Of a stretch of 41,726 nt of DNA, positions 6,657-15,720 are shown piece after piece. The notes under the pieces were generated by a model that saw only the letters and a list, made by a program, of their open reading frames with translations, was not told where the DNA came from and did no database searches. Source of the DNA: Flavobacteriaceae bacterium UBA7433. GTDB lineage: Bacteria; Bacteroidota; Bacteroidia; Flavobacteriales; Flavobacteriaceae. Where the stretch lies: positions 1 through 41,726 of the forward strand of contig DLQL01000077.1 in NCBI GenBank assembly GCA_002477565.1, written 5' to 3'. The first letter of the stretch is position 1; each line of letters starts with the position of its first letter. Position numbers and translations under genes: made by a program.

Positions 6657-8015
6657 ATGAACATACATTTTATTGCCATTGGAGGAAGTGCCATGCACAA
6701 CCTTGCCCTGGCCTTGCACCTCAAAGGCGCACAAATTACAGGCAGCGACGATGCTGTTTTTGAACCTTCCAAGTCTCGTTTGCAAGCCAAAGGCTTGTTG
6801 CCTCTAGTTTTTGGGTGGTTTCCAGAAAAAATACACACGGACTTGGATGCTGTTATTTTGGGCATGCATGCCAAGCCCGACAATCCAGAACTGCTGAAAG
6901 CCCAAGAGTTGGGCCTAAAAATTTATTCCTATCCCGAGTTCCTATACGAGCAGTCCAAAGACAAAACACGTGTGGTCATCGGCGGGTCTCACGGAAAAAC
7001 AACCATTACTTCCATGGTGCTTCACGTACTCAACTACCACGAGGTGGCAGCAGACTTTATGGTGGGCGCGCAGTTGGAAGGCTTTGAGACCATGGTGCAT
7101 TTGACTGCTGACAACGAATTCATCGTATTGGAAGGAGACGAATACCTGTCCTCCCCAATCGACAGGAGGCCAAAGTTTCACTTGTACAAACCCAACATCG
7201 CACTGATCAGCGGAATTTCTTGGGACCACATCAATGTCTTTCCGACTTTTGAAAATTACAAAGAACAGTTCCGGATTTTTGTTGACTCGCTGACCAACGG
7301 CGGCATCCTTGTTTACAACGAAGAAGACACAGCAGTCGACAACGTGGTAGGAGAAAGCCAACACACAGTCAAAAAGTATCCCTACGGAACCCCCAAACAC
7401 AAAATCGAAAACGGAACCACTTATTTGGATACGCCCGTCGGTTGGATGCCCCTCCAGATTTTTGGAGAACACAATCTGCAAAACCTGGCAGGAGCCCAGT
7501 GGATTTGTCTTCATATGGGGGTAGGGGAAGATGATTTTTACGAGGCCATCGCCAGTTTTTCTGGTGCCAGCAAGCGTCTTGAGAAAATATCAGAAAGCTC
7601 AAGTACCGTTGTTTTTAAAGATTTTGCACACGCGCCTTCCAAGGTACAAGCGACCAGCAACGCTGTCAAAAAACAATACGAAAAACGCAGGTTGTTGGCC
7701 TGTTTGGAATTGCATACCTACAGCAGTTTGAATGCCGCTTTTTTACAAGAGTACAAAGGAACCTTAGACGCAGCAGATACGGCAGTTGTTTTTTACACAC
7801 CCAAAGCAGTTGCACTCAAACAACTCAAAGAAGTCACTGCCCAACAAATAAAAGAAGCTTTTGGAAGAGAAGATTTGATCGTTTACACAGACCCCCTTGA
7901 ATTTCAAGAGTTTTTGTTCGCTCAAGATTTGTCCGATACCGCCCTATTATTGATGAGTTCGGGAAATTACGGAGGCTTGGATTTTGCGGCTTTTAAAACA
8001 ACTCGGACAGAGTGA
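6657..8015 (+). CDS. mpl: UDP-N-acetylmuramate:L-alanyl-gamma-D-glutamyl-meso-diaminopimelate ligase (Mpl)
   Basis: Mpl joins recycled tripeptide (L-Ala-gamma-D-Glu-meso-DAP) to UDP-MurNAc with ATP, returning peptidoglycan fragments to synthesis. The 452 residues have the Mur-ligase layout: an N-terminal Rossmann-like domain (FIAIGGSAMHNLA, 5-17; TGSDD, 28-32), the ATP loop GGSHGKTT (109-116), the central domain with LEGDEY and ISWDHINVFPTFENY, and the C-terminal domain beginning near GASKRLE with FKDFAHAPSKV. The HAPSK and AMHNLA signatures separate Mpl from MurC. It is divergent from kdsA across about 140 bases, so both genes of this envelope pair may share control DNA. Confidence 0.93.
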   Translation: MNIHFIAIGGSAMHNLALALHLKGAQITGSDDAVFEPSKSRLQAKGLLPLVFGWFPEKIHTDLDAVILGMHAKPDNPELLKAQELGLKIYSYPEFLYEQSKDKTRVVIGGSHGKTTITSMVLHVLNYHEVAADFMVGAQLEGFETMVHLTADNEFIVLEGDEYLSSPIDRRPKFHLYKPNIALISGISWDHINVFPTFENYKEQFRIFVDSLTNGGILVYNEEDTAVDNVVGESQHTVKKYPYGTPKHKIENGTTYLDTPVGWMPLQIFGEHNLQNLAGAQWICLHMGVGEDDFYEAIASFSGASKRLEKISESSSTVVFKDFAHAPSKVQATSNAVKKQYEKRRLLACLELHTYSSLNAAFLQEYKGTLDAADTAVVFYTPKAVALKQLKEVTAQQIKEAFGREDLIVYTDPLEFQEFLFAQDLSDTALLLMSSGNYGGLDFAAFKTTRTE

Positions 8016-8088
8016 TTGGGGATTCTTGATGTGGAGTTTTGTAAAATTCTTCGCCCTGCAAACACCGGGAATCAACATAAAAAGACGT

Positions 8089-9588
8089 TTAATTTTGTTT
8101 CCAGAAAAAGGGGGTGAGCAGGATCAAGACAGTAAACAATTCCAGTCTGCCAATCAACATGAGGAAAGAACAGAACAGCTTGGCGGCACCGGACAATTGG
8201 GCATAGTTTTCAGTAGGCCCTAAAGAGCCAATGGCGGGCCCGACATTTCCGAGTGACGAAGCGGCGGCTCCGATGGCCGCTTCAAAATCCAAGCCCAAAA
8301 AGCTCAAGATAACGGCACTGCTGACAAAAATCAACATGTACAAGACAAAAAAGGAAAGGATGTTAAAGACAATGGTCCGAGAAATGCCTTTTCCGTCATA
8401 GCGAACGGGGATGATGGCATTGGGATGCAGTAATTTTTTAAATTCCAACACACTGTTTTTGATCATGATGATGTGTCGAACAATTTTGACACCTCCACTG
8501 GTAGACCCAGCAGATCCCCCGATAAAAAAAAGCGCAAAGACGAGCATGGTGGCCAAGGAATTCCACATGGTGTAATCTGCGGACACAAATCCGGTGGTCG
8601 TTACGATGGCGACCACTTGAAAGCTCGCATGTCGAAAGGCACTTTCAAAAGCGCCCCAAGGCATGGGGTGCAAGACTGTTGTTTGTAGGTTTGTATCTTG
8701 AAAGAAATAGACCATTCCCGTGACGCTGACACAAAGGAGCAATACGCCAAAGAAGTAATATTTAAACTCTTCGTTTTCAAAAACCCGTCGTATTTTTCCT
8801 TTCAAGGCAAAATAAGTAAGGACAAAATTGGTCCCCGCAACAAACATAAAAGCGATGACGATGTACTGCACCATTGGCATGTGGTTCCAATGTGCGATGC
8901 TCGCATTTTTGGTAGAAAAGCCACCGGTACTCATGGTTGCCATTGCATGATTGATGGCGTCAAACCAGGTCATTCCTGCGATCTTCAACAATAAAAACTC
9001 CGTCATTGTCAACGAGACATACATCAGCCACAAGCGCTTGGCAGTTTGGGTGATTCTCGGGTGCATCTTGTCGGTTGAGGGTCCTGGCGCTTCCGCCATA
9101 AACAATTGCATGCCTCCAATTCCCAAAAGAGGTAGGATGGCAATGGTCAATACGATGATTCCCATGCCCCCAATCCAATGGGTGGCGCTTCTCCAAAATA
9201 AAATACCTTTGGGCAAGACTTCGATGTCTTGTATGATGGAGGCTCCCGTAGTGGAATACCCAGAAATGGTTTCAAAAATAGCATCTGTAAAGTTGGGAAT
9301 GGCTCCAGTGAGCAGGTAGGGCAATGCTCCGGTAAAAGTGAGTACCAACCAACCCAAAGTGACGATGAGGTATCCTTCTTTTTTCTGGAGAGATTTGTTG
9401 GCATTTCTGTTAAAAAACCAAGCGCAAAAACCCAGAAGAATGGTGATGACGCCCGCTGAAAAAATCCCTTCGCTAGCCGCCTCTTTGTGGTGCCAACTAA
9501 AGGGGACAGCCAACAGCATAAAAACACCGTTTAAAATGGCGGTAAGTCCCAAAAAGCTCGCAATGATTTTGTAGTTTAAACCGTTCAT
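8089..9588 (-). CDS. trkH: TrkH-type potassium uptake channel subunit
   Basis: TrkH is the membrane pore of the Trk/Ktr potassium system. The 499 residues are strongly hydrophobic with the four pore-loop repeats visible as glycine-containing filters: TTGAS (after ETISGYS), TGGFST (after MATM), TTGFVS (after VAIVT), and LGNVG (after AAASS). The start is ATG with MNGLNYKIIASFLG. It lies four bases downstream of trkA, the gene for its cytoplasmic regulator, so both are in one operon with trkA first. Its end is convergent with mpl across 73 bases in which I see no terminator. Confidence 0.93.
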   Translation of the reverse strand: MNGLNYKIIASFLGLTAILNGVFMLLAVPFSWHHKEAASEGIFSAGVITILLGFCAWFFNRNANKSLQKKEGYLIVTLGWLVLTFTGALPYLLTGAIPNFTDAIFETISGYSTTGASIIQDIEVLPKGILFWRSATHWIGGMGIIVLTIAILPLLGIGGMQLFMAEAPGPSTDKMHPRITQTAKRLWLMYVSLTMTEFLLLKIAGMTWFDAINHAMATMSTGGFSTKNASIAHWNHMPMVQYIVIAFMFVAGTNFVLTYFALKGKIRRVFENEEFKYYFFGVLLLCVSVTGMVYFFQDTNLQTTVLHPMPWGAFESAFRHASFQVVAIVTTTGFVSADYTMWNSLATMLVFALFFIGGSAGSTSGGVKIVRHIIMIKNSVLEFKKLLHPNAIIPVRYDGKGISRTIVFNILSFFVLYMLIFVSSAVILSFLGLDFEAAIGAAASSLGNVGPAIGSLGPTENYAQLSGAAKLFCSFLMLIGRLELFTVLILLTPFFWKQN

Positions 9589-9592
9589 GGAT

Positions 9593-10942
9593 TTAGTTGT
9601 TAAAGAGCTTTTCTACCTCTCCGATGGCTTCGGGCAGGCAAAACACAATGGCCCTGTCTCCAGGTAGGATTTGAAAATCTCCAAAAGTCATCAACGCTTC
9701 TCCTTTTCGGACTACGCCGCCAAAAACCGCTTTTTTGGTTAGGTTGATGTCCTTGATCGGCTGCTCGGTGACTTTGGTGTTTCTTCTGACAAAAAATTCC
9801 AATACTTCGGCGTCAACATTGTGAAGGTTAGCCAAGGCCAACACCTTTCCTTTTCGAACGTGCTTGAAAATAGCACTGGCAGCCAAGAGTTTTTTGTTGA
9901 TCAGTGTATCAATTCCTATGGTTTGGGAAATGTTGATGTAATCCATGTTTTCTACCAAGGCGATGGTTTTTTTGACACCTTTGGATTTGGCAACCAAACA
10001 GGACATGATGTTGGTTTCTGAATTTCCAGTTACTGCCACAAAAGCGTCCATTTTGGCGATGGATTCCTCTTCGAGCAAGTCTACATTTCTGCCATCTCCT
10101 TGAACAATTAAAGTACCGCTAATCGCATCTGCCAATTCAAAAGCTTTGTCTCGTTTGGCTTCAATCAGTTTTACGTTGAAATTTTTAGCGCATAAATTTG
10201 AAGCTGCTTTTTGGCCAATCTTACTTCCACCCAAGATCATGACATCCTTGACGCCAATCTTTTCTTTTCCAATCAAACGATAAATCTTGTCAATGGAATC
10301 TTCAGGGACGGAAAAATAGACCTGGTCGTGGTGTTTGAAAAGGGTGTCTCCCCTCGGAATGATGGTTTCTACGGTGTTTTCTCTTTTGAGGGAGATGGTG
10401 ATGAAATCAATGTCTGAAAATTCTTTCTTGGCTTCTTGTACGCTTTTGTTTACCAAAGGCGATTTGGACGAAAGACGGGCTCCAAGGATGTTGATGGCCC
10501 CGTTTTCAAATTCAATTTTATCGTTGAAGACGGATTCGTTTAGAAGCGTTTCTATTTCGTTGGCCGCTAAGTTTTCAGGAGAAATCATGTAATCGATGCC
10601 CACTTCTGCAAAGTTGATTTCTTTGGTGGTCAAAAACTCGGTATTGCTAATGCGCGCAATGGTTTTTTTGACCCCCAATTTTTTACTCAGTGCTGCAACG
10701 GTCAAATTGGTGTTTTGAGATTCGGTCACTGCCAAAATCAAATCAGCGTTTTGCACCCCCGCCTCTTTTAAAGAGGCCAAGGAGGTGGCATCTCCTTTGA
10801 CGGTGATGACATCCAAGTGGTTGTCAATGTATTTCAGTTTTTTGGCGTTTGAATCAATGACATAGGTGTCTTGAGATTCGTTGGAAAGCAGTTTCGCTAA
10901 GTGGAAACCGACGTCTCCAGCTCCGGCAATGATAATTTTCAT
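9593..10942 (-). CDS. trkA: Trk potassium system regulatory subunit TrkA
   Basis: TrkA binds NAD(H) or nucleotides and gates TrkH from the cytoplasm. I take the ATG at 10942 (MKIIIAGAGDVGFHLAKLL), giving 449 residues; a TTG six codons upstream is also in frame but overlaps less well with the promoter. There are two RCK units: a Rossmann fold starting GAGDVG, then a TrkA-C domain; a second Rossmann fold starting MILGGSKIGQKAA, then a second TrkA-C domain ending near the C terminus. A TATATTTG -7 box at 10958-10965 would give a leader of about nine bases. It is followed directly by trkH. Confidence 0.93.
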   Translation of the reverse strand: MKIIIAGAGDVGFHLAKLLSNESQDTYVIDSNAKKLKYIDNHLDVITVKGDATSLASLKEAGVQNADLILAVTESQNTNLTVAALSKKLGVKKTIARISNTEFLTTKEINFAEVGIDYMISPENLAANEIETLLNESVFNDKIEFENGAINILGARLSSKSPLVNKSVQEAKKEFSDIDFITISLKRENTVETIIPRGDTLFKHHDQVYFSVPEDSIDKIYRLIGKEKIGVKDVMILGGSKIGQKAASNLCAKNFNVKLIEAKRDKAFELADAISGTLIVQGDGRNVDLLEEESIAKMDAFVAVTGNSETNIMSCLVAKSKGVKKTIALVENMDYINISQTIGIDTLINKKLLAASAIFKHVRKGKVLALANLHNVDAEVLEFFVRRNTKVTEQPIKDINLTKKAVFGGVVRKGEALMTFGDFQILPGDRAIVFCLPEAIGEVEKLFNN

Positions 10943-10957
10943 CGGTAGGTATTTGTA

Positions 10958-10965
10958 CAAATATA
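10958..10965 (-). promoter_or_regulatory. Probable -7 box of trkA-trkH
   Basis: The minus strand reads TATATTTG, matching TAnnTTTG, 15 bases upstream of the trkA ATG. The -33 region is not a clear match. Confidence 0.4.
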
Positions 10966-11121
10966 CTAACTATTTGAAAACTCGGGATTGATTCGCACGC
11001 AAACTTTGTTCATGGCGACATGCCTGGAGTTTGTCACCGCTTTTTTTCTTTGTATTGGAGTTGTTTTTTTTAGACTTTCTCAAGGAAAGATTCTGTATCT
11101 TTAAGTTAAAAATTGCCGTTT

Positions 11122-11820
11122 ATGGAAGCCAAAATCGCAAATTTTACAATCAAACATTGGAATGTCAATGACAGGCCGCGAGAGAAAATGGCTTTGAAAG
11201 GGAAAAACACCCTCTCAGATGCAGAGCTCATCGCTATTTTGATCCGTACCGGGAGTCAAAGTGAAAGCGCGGTATCGCTGTCCAAAAAGATTTTGGCTTT
11301 TTGCAACCACAACCTCTGCGATTTGGCACAGCTTTCGATTGAGCAATTGTCCAATTTCAAAGGGATCGGAGAAGCCAAGGCCATCTCGATCCTCACGGGA
11401 CTCGAGTTGGGCAGAAGAGCCCGGTTTGAAAACGGCACCAAAAAAGGGAACATAACAAGTAGCAAAGATGTTTTTGAATTGGTGCAGCCACGATTGGGAG
11501 GTCTTCAACACGAGGAATTTTGGGTTTTGTACCTCAACAATTCCAATAAGGTCCTGTACCAATTGCAGTTGAGCAAAGGAGGGTTGACAGGTACGGTAGT
11601 GGACGTGCGTTTGCTACTCAAAAAGGCATTGGACTTGTTGGCTACCGGGCTTATTTTATGCCACAACCACCCTTCTGGAAATACCTCGCCAAGCAAAGCA
11701 GATAAAAACATCACTAAAAAGTTGCAACTTGCGGCTGCTACGTTGGATATAAAAGTAATGGACCATTTGATAATCGCAGAAAATACCTATTTTAGCTTTG
11801 CAGATGAAATGTTGCTCTAA
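11122..11820 (+). CDS. radC: RadC family JAB-domain protein (UPF0758)
   Basis: The start is the ATG at 11122 (MEAKIANFTIKHW), giving 232 residues. The N-terminal part has a helix-hairpin-helix region (FKGIGEAKA, about 79-87). The C-terminal JAB/MPN domain carries the metal-binding pattern H181, H183 and D194 in HNHPSGNTSPSKADK, preceded by Glu at about 131-132. RadC was once tied to DNA repair but that link was withdrawn; the actual substrate is unknown. The gene stands alone, divergent from trkA across about 180 bases. Confidence 0.92.
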   Translation: MEAKIANFTIKHWNVNDRPREKMALKGKNTLSDAELIAILIRTGSQSESAVSLSKKILAFCNHNLCDLAQLSIEQLSNFKGIGEAKAISILTGLELGRRARFENGTKKGNITSSKDVFELVQPRLGGLQHEEFWVLYLNNSNKVLYQLQLSKGGLTGTVVDVRLLLKKALDLLATGLILCHNHPSGNTSPSKADKNITKKLQLAAATLDIKVMDHLIIAENTYFSFADEMLL

Positions 11821-11952
11821 GAATCCCGCTCCTTTCCGAGTTGCTTCAGCGCACATTGAAATCCAAATTTCAACCCGTCCCCTTTTTTCCAACGCTCTGA
11901 TTTGAGGTTGCAGAAGAGGTTTTTGTAAAACACCAACGAATACGACTTCAAA

Positions 11953-13260
11953 ATGTTATTGATATACACCCATAGAGTGACACCGAGATTGACCTATATT
12001 TTCAAACATGTTTTTGTTCGAATTCTTCAGGTTCCCATTTCATTTACCACAAAGGTTGAGGAGTTTGTCGTACACAAGGGGATGAAAATGACCTATTCCA
12101 AACTTCCTTTGGGAGATGAGTTTTTTGTGAGAAGCCACGATTTGTTGTTTGACCAAGGAATCAATGACGTAGAGATTTCTATGCAAACATGGGAGGAGGA
12201 TGTTCCCTGCTTTTTCAATGCAGGTACCAAATCTTCAATCCCCTACGATATTTTTGCAGCTAGTTTTTATTTGCTCAGTCGTTACGAGGAATATTTGCCC
12301 CATGTAAGAGATGCGATGAATTGCTTTCCTGTAGAGGAAAGTTTGGCTTTTCAGCACGATTTTTTAGAGAAACCTTTGGTGGATGTTTGGGCCTATAAAT
12401 TACGAGCACAACTACAGTTTCAATTTCCCGATTTTGAATTTGTCTCCAGAAGCTATAGCTGTCAAAGTGTTTTTTCGATTTGCCAAACCTATGCCTATAA
12501 GTACAAAGGGGTGCTGCGGACTCTTGGTGGATTTTTGAGCGATCTTTTTAATTTTCGTTTGCAGCCATTTTGGGATCGGCTTCTTGTTTTGGTAAATTTT
12601 AAAAAAGATCCGTACGATACCTATGGCGAAATTTTGCGTTTGAAAGAAAAATACAACACGGACACCATGCTGTTTTTTTTAATTTCAAATTACACGACCT
12701 ATGACAACAATATTTCCATTACCAATAACAAGTTTCGGTTGCTCATCAAATCCATGTCGGACTATGTGCGTGTCGGCTTGAACGCTTCTTTTTACACCAT
12801 GGATAACGTGGCATTGCTGAAAAAAGAAGTTCAAAAAATGGAAGCCATCCTCAACACTCCCCTCAGCCGAACACGACAACATTTGTTGCGTTTGCACTTG
12901 CCCGAAACCTACCAACACCTGATCGATTTGGAAGTTGCAGAAGACCATTCTATGGGCTATTCAGAGGTGTTTGGTTTTCGTGCCAGTACCTGTACCCCTT
13001 TTTATTTTTACGACTTAGATTACGAAATACAAACCCCCTTAAAAGTTATTCCATTTGCTGTTTCGGACACCGTTTTTCAATCGAAAGGGTTGTCCCCAAA
13101 ACAAGCGCTTTTGAAGGTAACAGCACTGAACAAAGAGGTGCGCGCTGTCGACGGAAATTTCGTCACTTCTTTTCAAAATGAATTGTTGAGTGGCTATGGC
13201 AAATGGAAGGATTGGAAAGGTTTTTACCAGTCGGTTCTAAAGCAAGTGTACAGTTCTTAA
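11953..13260 (+). CDS. Polysaccharide deacetylase-like protein (DUF7033 type), possibly inactive
   Basis: The 435-residue protein has the full layout of flavobacterial DUF7033/polysaccharide-deacetylase-like proteins: an N-terminal region starting MLLIYTHRVTPRLTYIFKHV, the conserved FDIFAASFYLLSRYEEYLPH-like block (99-117), YKLRAQL, KDPYDTYGEI, and GFRASTCTPF near residue 335. Where related proteins carry an Asp-containing NodB-like first motif, this one reads VFSICQTYAY (173-182) with no Asp, and I see no HxxxH pair in the following region. A role in envelope sugar modification is suggested only by family and by the neighbouring acylation genes. The gene is convergent with the SGNH gene. Confidence 0.75.
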   Translation: MLLIYTHRVTPRLTYIFKHVFVRILQVPISFTTKVEEFVVHKGMKMTYSKLPLGDEFFVRSHDLLFDQGINDVEISMQTWEEDVPCFFNAGTKSSIPYDIFAASFYLLSRYEEYLPHVRDAMNCFPVEESLAFQHDFLEKPLVDVWAYKLRAQLQFQFPDFEFVSRSYSCQSVFSICQTYAYKYKGVLRTLGGFLSDLFNFRLQPFWDRLLVLVNFKKDPYDTYGEILRLKEKYNTDTMLFFLISNYTTYDNNISITNNKFRLLIKSMSDYVRVGLNASFYTMDNVALLKKEVQKMEAILNTPLSRTRQHLLRLHLPETYQHLIDLEVAEDHSMGYSEVFGFRASTCTPFYFYDLDYEIQTPLKVIPFAVSDTVFQSKGLSPKQALLKVTALNKEVRAVDGNFVTSFQNELLSGYGKWKDWKGFYQSVLKQVYSS

Positions 13261-13329
13261 AAAGACTGTCTTTGTCTTTCGATTTCTCAAAAATTTTCTT
13301 TCAAGTTTTAGATGCTATTCCCTCCAGTT

Positions 13330-14250
13330 TTATTTCAAATTTGTTATTTGTTTGTCTATCAGTAAGGACAGTTTTTTTGCTCCTATTTCTGACAAGTGAT
13401 CGGCATCGTAATAATCTTTTGCTTTGAAACGGGTGTCGTTTAGTAGGTTTAGGTATGTACAATTTTCGTTTGCCAGCGCTTTTTTCTGGGCGATCTCAAC
13501 CGTTGCATTCAGTTGTTTTTTGTCGAGGTGTTGCTGGTAGCTTTCAAAGGCAGGAGGGGTGAATAAAACCAACCTAACATTTCTTTCAGAGCACCATTGT
13601 TCTAAATCGTTTAAAACAGCAACATTTTCATCAAATGTATTTTGGTATTGTGATGCGCTGTGTCTTTGTGCTGCCTTTTTTCCGGACTCAATCAAATCCA
13701 AGGCATTTTCTGATTTGTAATTGGATCCCCATCCTAATTGACTACACGTGATTGCTGAGGTCTTCTTTGTGTAATAAGAAAACAGTCTGTAGAGGTTTTT
13801 AGAGAGTTTGACGCTGAGTACTTCTGAGCAATCGGAATAAGCATTTGAGGTGGGAATTTCATAGTAAATATTGTAATTTTTAAGCCTCCACGCTTCAATC
13901 CCGGTTTCTAATTTTTCGGATAGTGAAAAATAAGAAATCGGCAGAACAACTGCAGTCAAATTATTCAAATTGCCTTCGTATTTCTTGAGAATTTCCAGAT
14001 CGTATTTGAGCGATTGAGAGATGTGACTTCCGTTAAATGTTTTGCTGGAAAAAAATGTTGGGTCGAGCCCATAAAACGAATGAGAACTTCCCAAAATAAG
14101 GGTTTCAATTTGAGCTGCGTTTTTGTCTAAATAGTTTTTTTTATGCGAGTAGTCATTGGGGATCTTTTGAATCAATACTTCCAAAAGGAAGGCAGTTAGA
14201 AGTAGGGGAAGGGTCAGAAAGCCAATTTCTTTTAGGAATTTTTTCATCAT
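13330..14250 (-). CDS. SGNH-like membrane-anchored protein, partner of MBOAT
   Basis: The 306-residue protein starts with a membrane anchor (about 8-27) and then has an SGNH/GDSL-type fold: GSSHSFYGLDP (54-64) carries the block I serine and DADHLSEIGA (282-291) the C-terminal Asp and His. Such proteins work with MBOAT acyltransferases, as in alginate acetylation, taking an acyl group from the membrane protein to a surface sugar. Its ATG follows directly on the stop codon of the MBOAT gene (TAAATG), so translation is coupled. The sugar acceptor is not known. The catalytic call rests on motif reading. Confidence 0.72.
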   Translation of the reverse strand: MMKKFLKEIGFLTLPLLLTAFLLEVLIQKIPNDYSHKKNYLDKNAAQIETLILGSSHSFYGLDPTFFSSKTFNGSHISQSLKYDLEILKKYEGNLNNLTAVVLPISYFSLSEKLETGIEAWRLKNYNIYYEIPTSNAYSDCSEVLSVKLSKNLYRLFSYYTKKTSAITCSQLGWGSNYKSENALDLIESGKKAAQRHSASQYQNTFDENVAVLNDLEQWCSERNVRLVLFTPPAFESYQQHLDKKQLNATVEIAQKKALANENCTYLNLLNDTRFKAKDYYDADHLSEIGAKKLSLLIDKQITNLK

Positions 14251-15699
14251 TTAAAATTGAAAATAAATAAAATCGTGTTCCTTGCCTCCAAACAGAAGTA
14301 TGCCAATGACAATGGTAAAATAAAACGCTGTTCTCATTGGCTTTTTCCATCGCAAGAGCAGGTGTTCAATTCCGTATTGCCCCGCTCGTCCATTCCACTC
14401 AATTAGAACAAACAGGAAGGTGAGTATAACTGTCGTCAAGGCAGTTCGCATTCCTTCAAATTTGGGGGCTTCAAAGAGAGATGTGGATGTGATTTCAGCA
14501 ATGTACTGAAAGGCATGGCTTGTGTTTTCTGCTCTAAAGAAAATCCAAGCAAAAACAGTCAAGCCAAAGGTGAACAGTATTGAAAAGAATTCTTTGAAGC
14601 TTGGAAGGGACCTTCCTTGTGCCACAGTGTCCAGATGTTTCCTGTTTTTATTGTTGAGTAGGAGGGGCAGAAAGTAACAAGCGTTCAAAGCCCCCCATAT
14701 GACAAAAGTCCAATTTGCACCGTGCCAAAAGCCACTTATACAAAAGACAAGGAATGTATTTCGTATTTTTTGCCATTTGTTTCCACGACTTCCTCCCAAT
14801 GGAATGTAGAGGTAATCTCGAAACCAAGTAGAAAGTGAGATGTGCCAACGTCTCCAAAATTCAGCAACGTCTCTTGAAAAATAAGGAAAGGCAAAATTCT
14901 GTTTCAAATGGAAGCCAAACAACCGCGAAGTACCAATAGCGATGTCCGAATACCCTGAGAAATCCCCATAGATTTGAAATGTAAAAAACAAGGCGCCCAA
15001 AGCCAATGTGCTACCGCCGTAGTCTGTAGAATTGTTGAAAATTAAATTGGCGTATTGTGCGCAATTGTCTGCGATGACAATTTTCTTAAAGAGCCCCCAT
15101 AAGATTTGCCGCATGCCATCCACTGCCTTTTCGTAATCGAAATTTCTTTTTTTGGTAAATTGGGGCAATAGATTTGTTGCGCGTTCAATTGGACCGGCCA
15201 CCAATTGCGGAAAAAAACACACAAAAGCAGCAAAGGAAATAAAATCTTTCGTTGGCTGTAATTTTCTTTTGTATACATCAAGGGTATAACTCAATGTTTG
15301 AAAAGTATAAAAACTAATCCCAACGGGCAAGATGATGTCCAAAGAAGTTGTTTTAATTTCTGACCCGAACAGAGAAAAAGCCGAAGAGAAATTTTCAAGA
15401 AAGAAATTATGGTATTTAAAAAAGCCCAAAAAGCCAAGGTTTACACAAATACTTGTCCAAAGCAATGCAACTCTTTTTGATTTGTTTGCTTCGTTTTTCA
15501 GTCCAATTCCAACACCGTAATCTACAAGTGTGCTAAAGAGGATCAGTGATAGGAACCTCCAATCCCAACAGGCATAAAAAAAATAACTTGAGACGACAAT
15601 TGATAAATTTTGAAGACGCCGGTTCTTATGGGCCAAAAACCAATACACAAAAAAGCAAACAGGTAAAAAGATCGCAAAGTCCAATGAGTTAAAAAGCAT
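14251..15699 (-). CDS. MBOAT family O-acyltransferase (AlgI-like)
   Basis: The 482-residue polytopic protein has the AlgI/DltB-type signatures in order: FFYACWDWRFL near the N terminus, LPVGISFYTFQTLSYTLDVYK, QLVAGPIERA, DFSGYSDIAIG, RRWHISLSTWFRDYLYIPLGG and SGFWHGANWTFVIWG with the probable catalytic histidine. It should move acyl groups across the inner membrane for attachment to an extracellular polysaccharide. It lies 21 bases after a polytopic membrane gene and immediately before the SGNH gene, all on the minus strand, which makes a three-gene unit. Confidence 0.9.
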   Translation of the reverse strand: MLFNSLDFAIFLPVCFFVYWFLAHKNRRLQNLSIVVSSYFFYACWDWRFLSLILFSTLVDYGVGIGLKNEANKSKRVALLWTSICVNLGFLGFFKYHNFFLENFSSAFSLFGSEIKTTSLDIILPVGISFYTFQTLSYTLDVYKRKLQPTKDFISFAAFVCFFPQLVAGPIERATNLLPQFTKKRNFDYEKAVDGMRQILWGLFKKIVIADNCAQYANLIFNNSTDYGGSTLALGALFFTFQIYGDFSGYSDIAIGTSRLFGFHLKQNFAFPYFSRDVAEFWRRWHISLSTWFRDYLYIPLGGSRGNKWQKIRNTFLVFCISGFWHGANWTFVIWGALNACYFLPLLLNNKNRKHLDTVAQGRSLPSFKEFFSILFTFGLTVFAWIFFRAENTSHAFQYIAEITSTSLFEAPKFEGMRTALTTVILTFLFVLIEWNGRAGQYGIEHLLLRWKKPMRTAFYFTIVIGILLFGGKEHDFIYFQF

Positions 15700-15720
15700 T
15701 CTATTTGTTTGATTTTGTTT

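Noticed and set aside
6942..7514. 190-codon open frame antisense to mpl
   Set aside because: It lies wholly within the conserved mpl gene, and the translation shows no domain; it is a by-product of codon use in mpl. The same applies to the antisense frames in kdsA, rarA, trkH and trkA.
8016..8088. Possible small gene or RNA between mpl and trkH
   Set aside because: The 73 bases hold no clear hairpin, start codon context or conserved motif.
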